From Agarophyton chilense (lineage: Eukaryota > Rhodophyta > Florideophyceae > Gracilariales > Gracilariaceae), in contig JARGXX010000071.1 of the NCBI GenBank assembly GCA_030374765.1, forward strand, positions 1,302,001 to 1,366,000: DNA of 64,000 bases. Direction: 5' to 3'. Every line of letters starts with the position of its first letter. Positions within the stretch are counted from its first letter, which is position 1. The notes under the pieces are model-generated. The model was not told the origin of the DNA and did not search any database. It worked only from the letters and a program-made list of their open reading frames with translations. This document shows positions 10,236 through 20,437 of the stretch, piece by piece. The translations under genes were made by a program, and so were the position numbers.

Positions 10236-11108
10236 GTGGAAGCAACTGAGGGCTCCCCGCACATTCGCGGTCGCACACCGAGCGTTTCGGTCGATACCGG
10301 TACTCAGGCGGGCGCGGCGCAAGCAGGTCTAGCGAGCCACTTCGTTGAGAACGGTACGAACCCCATGGGGGAAAAGGGGCGCGACGACAAGTCGAAAACC
10401 GCCTCCCTTGCCGAACAATCGGAGCCAACCGTCCGCGATGGTCCGACCACCCGTCCTCAAGGTCACGTGACCCGGGCGGGAGATCGGACCAATGGGCACC
10501 CGGCGTCCCGGTCATTTGCTGACAGCCACCCCGCGGAGGCGGATCGCCGGGACGGTGAACCACTCACCGCCCACGGCGCACCGCACAGCGGAAACTGCCC
10601 ACCAATGAGAACGCCGCATACCGCCAATCAAGCGGAGGCCTCCGGCGAATCGTCACCAAGACGGAAGGACCCCCGCAAACTCGCGGTAAGAGCGGACTTC
10701 AGAGAAGCCCCTACCGCCCAGCGGAAACACAATCCGGCCGCGCTGGCAACATCCGCGAAGCGGTACGGCAGCCCCGGCAACCCGGCAACAACCGCAGAGC
10801 GGAATGACAAACCGGGTGACCTGGAACAGGCGACGACGAGCCCAGCACCACGCGGCGCTGAGGCTCGGGTCACCACCACCCGGCAAGGCCAGCAAGTTCA
10901 CGTGCAGGAGTACGTCCTCGACCGGATCGTCGGACATAGCTACGATGAGCACGGGGTGCTCCAGTACCGGACCCGCTGGTACGGATACGGGCCGGAGTGG
11001 GACACCCGGGAGCCCATCGAGCACCTCCCGCGCTCCGCGGTAATGCGATACCACCGCCTTGCGGGGACCGCACTCCCAGCCACGCTGGTAAACGCCCAAG
11101 AGGGATAA
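10236..11108 (+). CDS. Linker plus C-terminal chromodomain ORF of element 1
   Basis: The 290-codon frame is the C-terminal part of pol left after the deletion. About 200 residues of Pro/Thr/Arg/Gly-rich, probably disordered linker are followed by a chromodomain at about 220-275 with EYVLDRIVGHSY, then RWYGYGPEWD, then EHLPRSAV. Chromodomains at the end of integrase direct chromoviruses to marked chromatin in plants and fungi. The track start is GTG, and the frame is continuous with the upstream remnant except for the stop at 9990. Its openness over 870 bp of GC-rich sequence may reflect recent insertion rather than selection. Whether it is translated alone is unknown. Confidence 0.7.
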   Translation: MEATEGSPHIRGRTPSVSVDTGTQAGAAQAGLASHFVENGTNPMGEKGRDDKSKTASLAEQSEPTVRDGPTTRPQGHVTRAGDRTNGHPASRSFADSHPAEADRRDGEPLTAHGAPHSGNCPPMRTPHTANQAEASGESSPRRKDPRKLAVRADFREAPTAQRKHNPAALATSAKRYGSPGNPATTAERNDKPGDLEQATTSPAPRGAEARVTTTRQGQQVHVQEYVLDRIVGHSYDEHGVLQYRTRWYGYGPEWDTREPIEHLPRSAVMRYHRLAGTALPATLVNAQEG

Positions 11109-11133
11109 ACCGTGAACACGGAATGGAATGGCT

Positions 11134-11152
11134 GATGGCGCCACGCGCCATC
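11134..11152. other. Perfect hairpin between the convergent pol and antisense genes of element 1
   Basis: GATGGCGC and GCGCCATC form a perfect 8-bp stem around a CAC loop, 26 bp after the pol stop and 290 bp from the end of the antisense ORF. I see no equivalent in element 3. It could influence transcript ends. Confidence 0.4.
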
Positions 11153-11441
11153 TCCGTCCATGCCCCAACGCGGGGAAGGAAGCAACCGCTCACGCTATCC
11201 CAACGTCGTTGGTGGTCGTTCCAGTTACCTGGTCCGCGCGCGAAGTGCCCCCCGTTAAACACGGAACTCCCAGCTAGGCTGGTTCCCTGAAACGCCGGAA
11301 CCCCGGTTGAAGGCCGGTACCCCAGAAAGAAAGAAGTGGACTTGGGAAAGGGCGTCGGAAAGGCGACCCTCTTCTTTTTATTTCTCACTACTGGCAAGGG
11401 CGCCCTAGCGGCGCCGCCCTACATTCTACCGGAAGCTCCGG

Positions 11442-13094
11442 TCATTCCTCCGCACGAGGTGGACCCCCGCCCAGGCGGTTGGCTAAGGCATCCCGCATGG
11501 CGGCCACATCACCCGAGATCTCGGAAGGGCGAAGCCCCACCTCCCGAAGGAAGCGCGCGATGACCTCGCCCCGCTCCGCGCCAGCGGCAGTTGCGGGCGG
11601 GCCCGCCACCGATGGAGTCGGATAGGAATCCGTTCGCACGGCATCAGCAGCCCCGGATGGAGCCGCACCACCGTATTCAACGGACCCCTCACCGGCCTCG
11701 CCGGACTCGTCATCCCCCATCGGAGCGTAACCCGAATCCTCCGGTTCGTTGTCGACCATCGGGTCACCATCCGCATAGCCGCGGTAATAGTCGCTCGAGT
11801 CGACATACCCTCGCGGGTGGTCGGCCGGGACTTCACGCGGTGCATGCCGGGTGGCTTCCGCTTCCTCACGGCTGATCTCGTGGTACTCCCAGGGGTCGAA
11901 GTAGATGAAATCCCCCGCTAGCGCGGTATTCCTCCCGAATCCGGGGCCAAACCCGCGACGCGGTTGAATGCGTTGGGAGTTCTCCAGCGGGACCTCATCC
12001 CACTGGACCCCCTCCACAAAGTCGAGGAGGCCCAGCATCTCTTCTTCGTTCGCCTCGCCCCCGAGGGGGATGCGCATGTCCAAACGGCGGATCGCAGCCC
12101 GCACACGCGGTGGCACGTACCACAATCGGTATTGGTCGTTCGCCTCAGCGAGGATAAAAGCCGCAGTGCGGACGGCCCATTCGCTTACCACGACGGACCA
12201 CCACCCCGACTGGGGATCGTTCAAGAACGACGACCCTACATAGGTTAAGACTGGGGGCAGCTCAATGAAGCAACCCCAGCACGCCTCCAAGGAGGACCAC
12301 CAGTCTGGGAGACTGACATACCGACCATGTCGGTGAGCAGGCGCGATGCGCTCAATCTCCGTGTTCTGGTACGGTACGAAATACCCGGTCCGGGCCCGCC
12401 AACACCGCTCATCGCGGATGAAGTTCTGAAGGAAGTTCGAGCGCGACTGCCGCGGTTGGTAGCGGAACTCTGCCCGAAGAATCGGTCGTGCCCAGCAAAG
12501 GGCTTCTTGCCGAGCGATCGGTGTGCCCCTCCAAGCGAGGGTTTCCAATCCGTTAAGAAGGTCACAGTACGACATTTCCCCGCGAGTGCGGTAAAGGTGG
12601 ACGTCGAATTCGACCTTTGGCGGTATCGGGAACTCGAAAGGCGCCCGATGGTGCCTGAGATAAGCGATCCGCACAAGCGCGGCCTGAGCCTCCGCAGAGG
12701 ATTCACCGCGTCGGCGGAGTATGTGATGTACCGGGATGGCGATACGATTACGCCAATCCCAGGACATGGTCACCACGCCGGGCAGGTCGCCCGGGAGCAT
12801 CTCCGAATTATCGGTGTAGGATTGGATCAAATCCTCGTAGCGGACAGCCAATGGGTGAAACCAAGGCGCATACCGCAACATCGCGGAGCCATGCCAAGTT
12901 CTCGGATTTGCACCCACAACGGCGTCGTAGGTCGGCCACTGCGGTGGGTCCGCCTGTCCGCGAAAGCGGGCGCCAATACGGCGGTCTTCGTACGCGAGGT
13001 TGGTAACATCCCCAGGGTGGGGCGCGGACCGGAAGCCAGTGGAACCGCCAAGGGCGGGAGTCGCGGATGTGTTATGACGGTCGGGGTTGGACAT
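11442..13094 (-). CDS. Antisense accessory protein (aORF) of element 1, intact, function unknown
   Basis: A 550-residue gene lies on the strand opposite to gag-pol, between the chromodomain and the 3' LTR. The ATG at 13094 (MSNPDRHN) was chosen because element 3 starts MSNQNNQ at the equivalent place; the longer frame reaches a TTG inside the LTR. A low-complexity N-terminus (about 1-70) is followed by a Trp/Arg/Pro-rich central region (about 90-400) with LRYAPWFHP, LPGDLPG, WDWRNR, FVPYQNTEIER, IELPPV and EWAVR. Next come a DPWEYHEISREEAEA motif, a strongly acidic Asp/Glu/Tyr segment (about 420-500), and a short helix-forming end with GDVAAMRDALANRLGGG. Elements 2 and 3 carry clear but diverged homologues. 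I recognise no family and no catalytic motif. Expression would need a promoter in or near the 3' LTR reading inward. Confidence 0.75.
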   Translation of the reverse strand: MSNPDRHNTSATPALGGSTGFRSAPHPGDVTNLAYEDRRIGARFRGQADPPQWPTYDAVVGANPRTWHGSAMLRYAPWFHPLAVRYEDLIQSYTDNSEMLPGDLPGVVTMSWDWRNRIAIPVHHILRRRGESSAEAQAALVRIAYLRHHRAPFEFPIPPKVEFDVHLYRTRGEMSYCDLLNGLETLAWRGTPIARQEALCWARPILRAEFRYQPRQSRSNFLQNFIRDERCWRARTGYFVPYQNTEIERIAPAHRHGRYVSLPDWWSSLEACWGCFIELPPVLTYVGSSFLNDPQSGWWSVVVSEWAVRTAAFILAEANDQYRLWYVPPRVRAAIRRLDMRIPLGGEANEEEMLGLLDFVEGVQWDEVPLENSQRIQPRRGFGPGFGRNTALAGDFIYFDPWEYHEISREEAEATRHAPREVPADHPRGYVDSSDYYRGYADGDPMVDNEPEDSGYAPMGDDESGEAGEGSVEYGGAAPSGAADAVRTDSYPTPSVAGPPATAAGAERGEVIARFLREVGLRPSEISGDVAAMRDALANRLGGGPPRAEE

Positions 13095-13251
13095 GGTGCG
13101 TGTTGGTGTGCTGTGGTTGGAATCGGATGCGGAGAGCGTGCGTAAGATCCTTGGTGAAGGTGTGTTGGTTTCCGGAGACCCGGTGTCGGACACGCTCTTA
13201 TCATGACGAGCTGCAATGCCGACTTCCTCTTCGAGGTGTTCGCCCTGTCTT

Positions 13252-13264
13252 AAGGGAGAGGATA
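13252..13264 (+). other. Polypurine tract of element 1
   Basis: AAGGGAGAGGATA abuts the 3' LTR (TG at 13265). Elements 2 and 3 carry AAGGAGGGGGATA-like tracts at the same place, as expected for plus-strand DNA priming. Confidence 0.8.
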
Positions 13265-14127
13265 TGAAGAGCAACGTCCTCCAGGGAGGTTTTTGGGGAC
13301 TTAAGTTTTTCCGGAGCCTCCGGCGTGCAACCTCGTTATGAGTAGGAGTAATCCGTTTTCACGGCGATGGCCGGAACGCCGGTGATGCACCGGCGGGACC
13401 GGGTGCCATACACGTGGCCGCAGCGCCCGCGCGACACGCGGCCGCTAGATTGGCCCCTTTGTTAGACGGACATTTAGCTATTTAGGATAGACTTTATTTA
13501 TTTTATTCTACGGTGACTACAGTACTTAGGCCGCCGGCCTCGCGGCGGCCGGTCCGGTAAAGTCTCTTCGACGAGGGTGATCTTGGTCTTCCAGATCTTG
13601 GATCTGGGTCGAACCGCCTGCGCGGATATACAACTCCTTACGGAGGGATTTCCCGTGGTGCACGGCTTCCCAACCCCCTTGGACGTTCAAGCAGCCTTCG
13701 TGTGTTGGGTATCTATTCCCACTTTCGTGGTTCCGCTCGTGTATACGGTTTGCTACACCCGGCAGTGCCGGCTATTCCCGAGTCCCCTCTTGCCACTCGT
13801 GGTCAACCTCGCCCTCTTGCCTCCGTTCCCATTTTCCTTCCCTTTTCCTCCCCTTCATTGGGCAATTCCCGCTCTTGTGGCTCGCACTGACACCTGTCGT
13901 GCTCGGCACTCTCGTGGGTTTTGCCTCCTCAGAGGATACGCAAGCACCGCTTCGGCGGATATTCTCGGCTTCTTTCAGCCTCCCTGCGCCCGTCGCGACG
14001 GTTCGGCTCCGGCTTACACCCGGCATTGCGCGCCGATCCCTGGGAGGGCTCTACCGCGCCGGTTACCTCGTGAGAGGAAGATCCGGACGTCTTCGTAGGT
14101 TTTCCCCCTTGGGGGCATTGTCCTACA
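13265..14127 (+). repeat. 3' LTR of element 1
   Basis: The 863-bp repeat runs from TGAAGAGCAACG to TCCTACA and is followed directly by the target duplicate TTATC. About ten substitutions and one deleted T separate it from the 5' copy. Confidence 0.93.
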
Positions 14128-14237
14128 TTATCTAACATCATTCGTTTCTCAGAAGTGCGAGAACCTTTCGATATGACATCGAGGAGTGACTTGCTCTCCG
14201 TAAGTAACTGCACCGGAACTCTGCTTTGGGTAAGCAA

Positions 14238-16046
14238 TGAAAGACAATGCCCTTCAAGGTGGATTCTTCCCAGGACTTAGACTTTTCGCTCGCTTTAGAA
14301 CTAGCTTGGTCTATGACAAGCTATACCACTATTGCGTTCCGACGGCCGGTTAGGACCGAAAGTGCACACTGGTGGAACACGTAAACTGCACGGATGCCGA
14401 CGCTCGTGTGCAAGGCGTGCCACACGTTGCCCGAATTCTACGTAATGGTTAGTATTATTTGGTATTTTTTAGTATTTATTGAGCTAGGCTATCGCTATTT
14501 AGTGTTTTTTTTCGGGCGCGCGCCCACTGTCAGGGGCCGTGCCCCACCCTACTTAGAAGGTTGAGCATTGCTCCCCAGTAAACACCCTCTTGGGGCATCC
14601 CAAGGAGGGAGTCTTGGCTCTGAAATTTTCGCCTTCGGCGCGTCTTCACCGCATACTGCGTGAGCGCTCGTCGCACGTTAGGTCATCCACCCCTCTGTCG
14701 ACCTGAGTGCTACCACCACCGTGAGTTCATATTTAATAGCCGACACTTGTCGTAGTCTCGCTCCTGTATAGGGTTTCGCCCCCGTTTTCCTCTTGTTCTC
14801 CTTTTTGGCTCTCGTGAGTGGCTGCCTCACTCACCTCGCTCGCCCCCCTTGTGGAGCAAAACCCGGCGACGGGAAGTGCTCTCAAGGTGTTCGAAGCCTT
14901 GCTCCCTGGGGGAGGCAGACTCAGAGACAGAGCCCTCCGTTCCACCCGTAGTGTGGGATGTAACTCCCACGGAGATTCCGGCAGTACCGACGGAGGTGAG
15001 GGGTAGAAACCGTTGGGTAGGGAATGGGTATGGGTATCCCAAAGAATGGGGGAAAATCCGGCGAAGAGAAAAAACGGGGCGAGTGTCGGGCACTGACAGG
15101 CACCGGACCCGAGAACCAGAAAAGGGGCGAAACAACAAAAGAAACCCAATACAGGGGCGAAAACCTGTCCTTGAAAGGACACACAAAAAGCACGCAACAA
15201 GTAAGCAGAACCCCCACGGGGTATCGTGCACGCAGGTCGTCTGAGCGGTCCCAAGGGGGTGGTTGCACGGAACCCAAACGTGGGCACTCTCCAAGTGGAG
15301 TCGTGTCCCTACGCAGGCGTTGCTAACCAGAGCCCGTTCCGGGTTGTAAGGCCGAAACGATGGCGACGAAGAACCTCTAAAGGTATCGAAGACCAACCTT
15401 GGTTCCCATTTTACTCTGAGCTTCGGACTGTCAGATCTCGTCTCCCTAAGTAGGGCCCACTAACTAAACTGTACAGTAGTGCACACCTGCTCAGGGCCAT
15501 ACACGTGGAGATCCCACTGCCAGGGCCCAAAAGTCCAACGTTCTAACAAATATCCGAAAAATCGGTGCCAAAATTAAGCCACGTGTATCACGGGGCCAAT
15601 CCAACCATGGGCCATCCGAATCTTCCCTTCATAGGCGAACTCTAACCAGAAGACCGTGCCACCTCAGAACACCTTAGAGGGAATCATAGTCATAACCCTC
15701 GGAGGGTTCAACCCTCATTCTATGAGTTGCATCTTCAAGTATCCCCTAACTGGGCGTTGCTCTACACCCCTCATACAAGTGTTTCCTGGCTCCTTTTCTG
15801 ACAATCGCCGTGATACCGCTCCGCCTAGGATTGTTCACAACCTGTACTGTGCCGTGCTAACCTAAAAACTCTAGGTATATCCCGCCGGATTGGCCTCGGT
15901 CTTACACCCGACTCCGTCGTGCCTTTTCAGAGTGGCTCTGTTTCTGTGCTCCGCTGGGACTCGTCTCCTCCGCCTGAGGCGTGTATCTCAAGAGAGGAAG
16001 ATCCCGAACATCTTCGTGGTGTCTCCGCTCCAAGCGTTGTCCTACA
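14238..16046 (+). repeat. 5' LTR of element 2, split by a solo LTR
   Basis: LTR sequence occupies 14238-14849 and 15772-16046 (about 887 bp when joined). It starts TGAAAGACAATG and ends CCTACA. A conserved 7-bp stem with a 7-nt loop (GTGAGTG at 14814-14820, CACTCAC at 14828-14834) lies just before the insertion point; the right LTR keeps the stem with one loop change. Confidence 0.88.
14850..15766. mobile_element. Solo LTR inserted in the 5' LTR of element 2
   Basis: The 917-bp segment has inverted ends TGTGGAGCAA and TTGCTCTACA and is flanked by a perfect 5-bp duplication CCCCT (14845-14849 and 15767-15771). The other LTR of element 2 lacks it at this point. Scattered similarity to the LTR of element 3, including CACGTG boxes near 15495 and 15580, suggests a related family. 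It contains no genes. Orientation is uncertain. Confidence 0.85.
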
Positions 16047-16049
16047 AAC

Positions 16050-16068
16050 TGGTCTCCCGATTTAGAAG
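16050..16068 (+). other. Primer binding site of element 2
   Basis: TGGTCTCCCGATTTAGAAG, one base different from elements 1 and 3, starts three bases after the LTR. Confidence 0.8.
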
Positions 16069-16211
16069 TTTGGGTCGGGCACAGTCAGTCATGATTAATC
16101 GGAAAGAGGACTCACAAATTGAGGTTGAGCTCAGTGGCCCTCTTTGAGAAAATGTTTTGGCCCCACTAGCCGATTGGGTTTGGATACTCACATGTAACGG
16201 ATTCTGATCTC

Positions 16212-18272
16212 ATGTCGTCCAAAGACCGTCCGAGGACGCGGAGTCCAACCGGTGCACCGGAACCATCGCAACCATCCCGCATCCCGGTCCGTTCACGGTC
16301 TCATACCGATGGATCGACTGGCGTGCCAGGTGGAAGGACTTCGAGACCACCTGTCTCTGATTCGACACCCCCATCAAGTGGAGCAGGACCGGCGTCTGCA
16401 GCCGCCCAGATGCTCTCCCCTGCTAGGGATGTCACTCTCCATCCCAGCTTTGCAGCTGTGGAAGAGCAACTCCGCTCTATGCGGGAAGCTCAAGTCATCC
16501 TTACAGAGGAGTTCGATTCCCTTCGCGAGAAGGTAAATGACACTGCTACGCAGAATTTTTCTGAGGACCTCCATGTCATCCGTGCGGATGTGAACTCGAT
16601 TCTAGAGGCTTTTGGTGGACCCTGAACCTTTGTCAAGGACGTCGCGGACAAGTTCTCGCGCGTCCAAAGCCGTCTCGAGACGTTGGAACAAACACTAATG
16701 TCGGGGCATGATCCGGCCGAGCTGGTTGCAGTATCCCACAAGGGAAATAAGGAAGAGAACTGCCACGCTCGGAAGAATCGAAGAAACACGGATCCCGAAC
16801 CGTCAGACTCCTTATCCTCGGAGTCCGACTCTTCCAATTCATCGGTGTAAGTAGCTCGCCGTGAGCGTTCTTCACGCTCTAAGCGGTCAACAGCCAACCA
16901 TGGTGTGATCCGCGCCCGCACGAAGGGAAAGAAGCACACAGGTTTGAAGGAGCTGAAACCGACCAATTCGCTCTTTAAGAAGCTCTTATCATGCCGTTAC
17001 TACCGTTTGGAGGACTCCTCTTTGGATCGTACACCCCGTGGTACGGGAAGGGTGAAGGACTGCAATAAGCGAGTGCAGCTCTCATTTCGCAACCAGTTGT
17101 TTTCTGGAGAAGACCCAATATTGGTGTTGGATTTCTTGGCACGCTTTGTCGCGGAAGCTGACATCCTTCGAATGAACGAGGTACAGGCCTACATTTCCTT
17201 ACCGTACTTCTTACATGGGCTTGCAGAAGACCAGTATCACTCTGTCAGAGGTTCATCACGCGCGTCCGAAGGAGGCATAACCTGCTGGCCCGAAGCAGTT
17301 CAGTACCTTCTGAGGTCGTATGCTACTAACTCCGCCATTCAGCAGGCTATACTCGCCCTGCGGGACACTCGCCAACGTCCAGGCGAGTCGGAAACCGATT
17401 ATTCGTCTCGCCTTAACAAGGCCTACCACCGCTGTGGCAATGTTTACCCCGCTGAAAAGCGTTGTACTATGTTTGTCGATGGTTTGGACCCGGCGATCCG
17501 GACTCTTGTTGCTCGACGTTAAGAAGATAGACCTAAAGCCACGTATTTGGAACTAGTGCAGTTCGCTCGTGCAGAAGGTGAAGCCCTGCGCGCATGCACT
17601 CCTGGCCCCAGGGCTAGGTCCGCAAAAGCGTTGATGTTACAACCGGGTACCCCGTCAGCTTCGATGATCGACGAACAGGCCTCTCGAAGGGATTATGATA
17701 ACGTGCAGCTAGCCCATAGCCACGTTCATTCCATCCCGACAACGGAGTTACCCTCAACCCTGGACGAGTCACAATACGTGTTTGGGGACGACACGCTACT
17801 CTATGCGGGTAATGGTCGCGTCCGTGCGCCACGCGTCCCACACGAGAGTGGTAACACCCGCTTTTCGCGTCCTGGTTGGAGAGATACCCGCCCCGCCGTG
17901 AAGTTCGCCGAGCCTCGCCACCCAACGCCGGCTGCTGGTCTGATTTTTCATCTCTGCCACAAACCAGGCCATACTTCTCCACAATGTGTGTTGTCTCTCC
18001 GAGAATGGGCACAAGTCGTAGTCAATTACGAGGCCTTATCCTCGGAGGACAAAGCAGCTGTTCCGATTGCATCGTATATCTGTGCTCGAACGGATGTTCC
18101 ACGTCACCTGTCGCTTCCCCGAGCTCGGGTAGTACCTGCACCGGAATCCCGTGTCGCCGACGTGGTCGGTCACCCCACCGCTTCTGCGGTACCTTCTGGA
18201 CCTGATGCCCAGGCGTTGCCCGCTCAACGCCATGAGCAACCGCCTACGGCGGAGCAGGCCCAGAAAAACTAA
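16212..18272 (+). pseudogene. gag: Gag pseudogene of element 2
   Basis: One reading frame from the ATG at 16212 to the TAA at 18270 aligns over its whole length to the gag of elements 1 and 3. It is broken by in-frame stops at 16623-16625 (TGA), 16848-16850 (TAA) and 17520-17522 (TAA). The coiled coil, Ser-rich block and gag core are all recognisable (for example YRLEDSSLDRTPRGTG and GLDPAIRTLVAR). The zinc knuckle has lost its first Cys (FHLCHKPGHTSPQC). The three stops plus the lost Cys rule out function. Confidence 0.88.
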
Positions 18273-18300
18273 ATGTGGGAGTCGCCTCTCAAGGAGAGGC
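18263..18300 (+). promoter_or_regulatory. Relic of the -1 frameshift signal, element 2
   Basis: G AAA AAC at 18263-18269 directly precedes the gag TAA. A perfect 7-bp hairpin follows: GCCTCTC at 18284-18290, an AAG loop, and GAGAGGC at 18294-18300. The stem sequence differs from elements 1 and 3 but still pairs. Confidence 0.5.
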
Positions 18301-20437
18301 AACCTCAGAGTCGAGGTCGACGGCGCCCGAGGCGTCCAAGCCTCGCTCCCTCGTAAAAATCCTTTCAAGGAAAGAGGCCGTCAATGACGGGAACTTGGAA
18401 CACTTTCGTGTTCTGCGTCGTCCGTGGAAACGTGTTTCCCATAACCGGTTCCCGGATAGAGTTCTGGTGATGGCCAAGAGAAACTACAAGGTCTATGCTG
18501 ACCTTGGCCTTTCACCCCAGTTTATGGTGCGACACCTTACCGTCTTAGACACCGGTGCCGGTCCGAACTTTTTCGTGGAGGAAGTGTTACCGCCTGCACT
18601 GCAGTCTAGAATCCGCCGCGACCACGTCCCGGAGGTCGCTGATGCGAACAACAAACCGTTGAATACGGTGGGGTTCATAGAACTGGTAGTCCGCGTTGGC
18701 GCTCGCGTGGTGAAACTCGACTTCGTCGTATGTAGGAAATTGGCCGCCCCACTCATCTTGGGTTGCGACTTTTGCGACCGCTTCGCCGAAGCGATCTTCC
18801 CCCGACAACGGCATGTCGAGATGGAGGATGGATCGTCCACTCCGATCGTTCGTCGCCCGCTTAGGCGTGTCACGAAGAAGCATGTCCCGCTACCGGCACC
18901 AAAGCAACCTGGACCGGATAACCGTGAATCTAATAAGCTCCGTGTCGCAGCGTCATTGTGCGTCCCGCCTGAGTCCCAAATGATGGTGAAAGTAACCTCC
19001 CGTCAACACGGACTCCGGGTCTTGCAACCATTGTCGTCACTGTATGACAGGCACAGCCTCGCAATTGCGAATGAAATCGTCCATGTGGAGCCAAACCAAC
19101 CGTTTCACGTGCTGATCTCCAATCTAGGCACTGTACCCCAGTATCTGGTGAAGAGCCAAGTGATAGGGTCTGTCATGCCGCACCCCATCGCTATGGTGCC
19201 GACAAAGCTGACCGCAGCTGACGTTCTCGCACTCGTTCACTCTAAGGAGGGGGACAGCCCGGAACCCGTTTCATCACTGGTACCCGGGGTTCAACCTGTA
19301 ATATCAGGGACGCAGCCCGTTTCAACGAATGGTGACCGCCCCGATCCAGCCCAAGAACTCGAGGACCTGGATCTCAGCCACGACCTGGAGTCAAACCGCC
19401 ATCGACTGCGAGAACTTTTAAGGGACTACACCACTATGTGGGACGGCTCCCTTGGTGAGATTGCCACTACGGAACACCGGATTGATTTGCTACCGGACAC
19501 CCGACCCATCTCTCAGCACCCATACCGTGCCGGCCGCGCCGCACGCGCGGAGGAAAGGGCACAGATGGATTAAATGCTTCGAGCAGGAGTCATTGAACCG
19601 GCTCAGTCGCCGTGGGCTTCTCCAGTAGTACTGGCTCCAAAGCAGGATGGTTCCTGGATGTTTTGCGTCGACTACCGCCGGTTGAATACCGTCACCGTCA
19701 AGGACGTGTATCCAATCCCAAGAATGGACGACTACATTGACTCGCTAGGCACCGCCACCGTCTTTACAACCCTGGACGCCAATTGGGGATATTGGCAAGT
19801 TCCGGTAAGGAAGCAAGACCAGGATAAAACCACTTTCGCGTGTCCCTCCGGTCTCTACCGTTTCAAACGGATGCCTTTTGGTCTTATCAACGCCCCCGCT
19901 CCTTTCCAGCGAGCCATCGACATCCTATTGGCCCGCTTCAAATGGCATACCTGCCTGGTCTACCAGGATGACATAATCGTATTCTCAGATAACCTGGACA
20001 AACATCTCACTCATGTGAGGGATATCATGACCACGCTTCGAGATGCCGGTGTCACTCTTAATTTGAAGAAATGTGACTTCTTCACGGACACCCTGAATTA
20101 TCTCGGCCATGTTATCCGTCCAGGACGTGTTACAATCGAGGAAACTCGTGTTAAGTCACTCAAAGAGGCTAAAGAACCGCGGACGCAAACCGAGCTTCAT
20201 TCCTTTCTGGGACTCGCAAACGTCTACCGACAATTCATCCCGCACTTTGCGGACAAGGTTGCACCGTTAAACGAGCTTTTGAGGAAAGGCCAACCACCAA
20301 AACTGGACCCCTTCACCCCCGTTCAAACGGAATCTTTCAACTCTCTTAAGGATTCTGTCGTCTCCGCCCCGATCTTCTCGTTGCCCAAGCCTGGAAGGCC
20401 CTTCACCGTAGATACGGACGCCAGCGACTACAAGTAG
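18275..20437 (+). pseudogene. pol: Protease and reverse transcriptase region of element 2 pol
   Basis: This -1 frame holds the aspartic protease (LDTGAGPNF at about residue 90), a conserved spacer (SRQHGLRVLQPLSSLYD) and the reverse transcriptase from about residue 420. RT blocks include SPWASPVVLAPK, FCVDYRRLN, LDANWGYWQVP, RMPFGLINAP and YQDDIIVFSDN. The catalytic box reads YQDD where element 3 has YLDD. A TAA at 19571-19573 replaces the Lys codon before MLRAGVIEPA. The frame ends at 20437 because one base is missing within the RNase H start, which keeps its DTDASDYK motif. The protein cannot be complete. Confidence 0.88.

Larger units (their letters stand above)
5342..14127 (+). mobile_element. 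Gypsy element 1: non-autonomous chromodomain LTR retrotransposon with intact antisense ORF
   Basis: The 8,786-bp element is bounded by LTRs that begin TG and end CA, and by a perfect 5-bp target duplication TTATC (5337-5341 and 14128-14132). Order: LTR, primer site, gag, protease, a short RT remnant, linker and chromodomain, antisense ORF, polypurine tract, LTR. It is about 3.2 kb shorter than element 3, and the missing part corresponds to RT, RNase H and integrase. The two LTRs differ at about ten bases plus one indel, so the insertion is recent and must have been mobilised by enzymes supplied from another copy. Confidence 0.93.

Noticed and set aside
13095-13274. Extension of the antisense ORF of element 1 into the 3' LTR
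   Set aside because: The extra codons begin with TTG, are low in complexity and are not aligned in the three elements, whereas the ATG at 13094 matches the start in element 3.
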